DNA from: a virus
Length of the DNA stretch: 23,738 nucleotides
IMG/VR virus record: IMGVR_UViG_3300030118_002457
Span: 1-23,738 of that record
Strand: one strand, 5' to 3'
A program made the position numbers and the translations under genes. The notes under the pieces were generated by a model that ran no database searches, was not told where the DNA came from, and saw nothing but the letters and a program-made list of their open reading frames with translations. Position 1 is the stretch's first letter; every line of letters starts with the position of its first letter. This document shows positions 22,690 to 23,738 of this stretch, piece after piece.

Positions 22690-22944
22690 ATGGCTAAAAA
22701 AAGAACACCTAAACCATTAAACGCTAGTGTAAAGAAAAACTTACAAGCACGTGCAAAGCGTAGTACAAGATATACATATGGAGACTTAGCAAAAGTCTTC
22801 CGTAGAGGTCAAGGTGCATTTCTTGGGGCTGGGGCTCGTCCAGGTCAAACTAGTACTAGTTGGGCGTACGCAAGAGTGAGAAGTTTTATCAGAGGCGGAG
22901 CACACGACCAAGATATTCGTAGAGCCGCAAGGAAAAGAAAATGA
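22690..22944 (+). CDS. Basic phage protein resembling the DUF5824 family, 84 aa
   Basis: A basic N-terminus precedes the motif RYTYGDLAKVFRRGQGAFLG, then ARPGQTSTSWAYARVRSFIR and DQDIRRA. The GQGAF...ARPG...WAYARV pattern is one I associate with a conserved phage family annotated as DUF5824, of unknown function. The ATG at 22690 is preferred. An upstream in-frame start at 22642 would add 16 residues lying wholly inside the previous gene. Net charge is strongly positive. It begins a run of three basic proteins packed head to tail and ends in an ATGA overlap. Confidence 0.75.
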   Translation: MAKKRTPKPLNASVKKNLQARAKRSTRYTYGDLAKVFRRGQGAFLGAGARPGQTSTSWAYARVRSFIRGGAHDQDIRRAARKRK

Positions 22945-23126
22945 AGCGTAGAGTACCAAAAGATAAAGCATCTGGATTACCAAAGAAATATCTTTCTGGT
23001 GTAAAAGGATCAGATAGAACAAAACTAGCACAGATAATACAGAGAATAAGTAGATTATATAGACAAGGTAAAAATATACCTCAATCACTTATAGATGAAA
23101 GAATAAGATTAGGTAGAAAGAAATAG
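22941..23126 (+). CDS. Small basic protein with a SGLPKKYLSG motif, 61 aa
   Basis: The N-terminal half carries KDKASGLPKKYLSGVKGSDR, a short motif seen in small proteins of marine viruses, sometimes as part of larger proteins. The rest is one amphipathic basic helix (AQIIQRISRLYRQGKNIP). The start overlaps the previous stop in an ATGA and the stop abuts the next ATG, so it is clearly part of the same translated cluster. Function is unknown; nucleic-acid or virion contacts would suit its charge. Confidence 0.75.
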   Translation: MKRRVPKDKASGLPKKYLSGVKGSDRTKLAQIIQRISRLYRQGKNIPQSLIDERIRLGRKK

Positions 23127-23447
23127 ATGCCATATAAACCAACACAGCAGATGAGAGATGCGGCAAAGACTGCACTAGAGTACAATCAAAGAGCACCTCA
23201 ATCACAGAGGTGGGGTACTAGTGTTGGGAGGAGACGAGCCAGAAAGATAGCAGATAATGGCTCATTCGACAAACCAGAGATATCGCAAATCTTTGCATTC
23301 TTAAGTAGATTTAAGAAAGATTACGATACACAGCGGGCAAGCAAGAAGTACGGTAAGGCTTATTATGCGTACTTAGGCTGGGGCGGACCAGCAGGACTTA
23401 CTTGGGCAAAAGACAAACTAGAACGCTACGAGAGAGCGGGAGAGTGA
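23127..23447 (+). CDS. Conserved phage domain protein (VGRRRARKIAD / WGGPAG), 106 aa
   Basis: The order of motifs is an N-terminal helix (QQMRDAAKTALEYNQ), GTSVGRRRARKIAD, ISQIFAFLSRFKKDYD, YYAYLGWGGPAGLTWAK and a terminal helix. This matches a domain common in phage head-gene neighbourhoods and polyvalent proteins, usually read as T-x-VG-x-x-RAR, RM-x-x-Y(F)xRHxxD and LWGG. The RH pair of the middle motif is RF here. Function is not established. The gene starts immediately after the previous stop, in a basic-protein cluster. Confidence 0.75.
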   Translation: MPYKPTQQMRDAAKTALEYNQRAPQSQRWGTSVGRRRARKIADNGSFDKPEISQIFAFLSRFKKDYDTQRASKKYGKAYYAYLGWGGPAGLTWAKDKLERYERAGE

Positions 23448-23454
23448 GAATGAA

Positions 23455-23730
23455 GTGCCCAGGAAAAAATACACAGTTCTAAACCCTGATAAGTTCAAAT
23501 ACGCAGGTGCAAGAATAAAGAACCGAAAACAACCATTAAATGGTAGAGATGGTACCATAATCGTAGATCCTGCGGTTAACATGCAACTGATACCTACAAA
23601 CGCAATAATCACAACAACACTAACACCAAGAGTATCCTTCTGGGAGATACATTTCGGTAAAAATGGTGAATATGGTGAAAAAGATATAGAAAAACTCGCA
23701 AAAAGACTTGACGCGGTTGCATTTATGTGA
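23455..23730 (+). CDS. Last gene of the genome, hypothetical, 91 aa (GTG start)
   Basis: The frame opens at GTG 23455, seven bases after the previous stop. A GGGAGAG site lies about ten bases upstream. No ATG exists in this frame before the conserved-looking core, so GTG is likely. The product has a basic start (RKKYTVLNPDKFKYAG), a small beta region (GRDGTIIVDPAVNMQLIPTN) and an acidic/basic helical end. I do not recognise a family. Its 3' end is repeated at 1-88, and in the circular genome it runs up to the promoter and small-RNA region. Confidence 0.75.
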   Translation: MPRKKYTVLNPDKFKYAGARIKNRKQPLNGRDGTIIVDPAVNMQLIPTNAIITTTLTPRVSFWEIHFGKNGEYGEKDIEKLAKRLDAVAFM

Positions 23731-23738
23731 TATAGTAG
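23643..23738. repeat. Right copy of 96-bp terminal direct repeat
   Basis: This matches bases 1-96 except at two positions (A here versus G18; C here versus A55). It covers the 3' end of the last gene and the promoter-like TTGACG/TATAGT pair. See the left copy for the meaning of the overlap. Confidence 0.85.

Overview
This window looks like one complete, circularly closing genome of a small tailed phage of the siphovirus type, about 23.6 kb. Its first 96 bases recur as its last 96 bases with two substitutions, and the genome closes inside a coding gene. Every credible gene is on the + strand. The DNA is AT-rich, and the genes use strong Shine-Dalgarno sequences (AAGGAG, GGAG) and many ATGA/TAATG stop-start overlaps. 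The style of the tail fibres, the gene set and the base composition suggest an uncultured marine or freshwater phage. The tail-tip order (tape measure, distal tail protein, DUF2163-like protein, NlpC/P60-like protein, J-like tip) matches alphaproteobacterial gene transfer agents and lambdoid phages, so an AT-rich Gram-negative, perhaps alphaproteobacterial, host is my inference.

Layout. 1-332: end of the last gene, promoters, a candidate small RNA of about 130 nt and a strong intrinsic terminator. 333-1300: three small early-type genes, the last a degenerate HNH/helix-turn-helix protein. 1301-2092: about 790 bases without a credible gene, packed with nested hairpins; I read this as a large structured non-coding RNA. 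2093-5805: a small membrane protein, an Ig-like fibre-associated protein, a 999-residue tail fibre and an XhlA-like holin candidate. 5839-8744: ParB-like/DNA methyltransferase fusion, small terminase and large terminase. 8747-12165: portal, two small proteins, scaffold and major capsid protein. 12191-16978: connector, tail terminator, tail tube, gp10-like protein, tail assembly chaperone with a lambda G/GT-type -1 frameshift, and tape measure. 16989-22466: distal tail protein, DUF2163-like protein, NlpC/P60-like protein, J-like tip and a second fibre. 22466-23730: five small, mostly basic proteins of unknown role.

How it works together. Terminase, portal, scaffold and capsid genes build and fill a head without a visible maturation protease. 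The chaperone and tape measure build a tail of very roughly 130 nm. The tip proteins and two fibres that share repeated modules recognise the host. I see no polymerase, primase, helicase, integrase, repressor or endolysin. Replication must therefore rely on the host, a helper or unrecognised small genes, and lysis on one or two small membrane proteins plus something not identified.

The most notable features are the large structured RNA, the promoter-to-terminator small RNA beside it, a complete -1 frameshift signal in the chaperone gene, and a recurring ATAAATAC box in most of the longer intergenic gaps.
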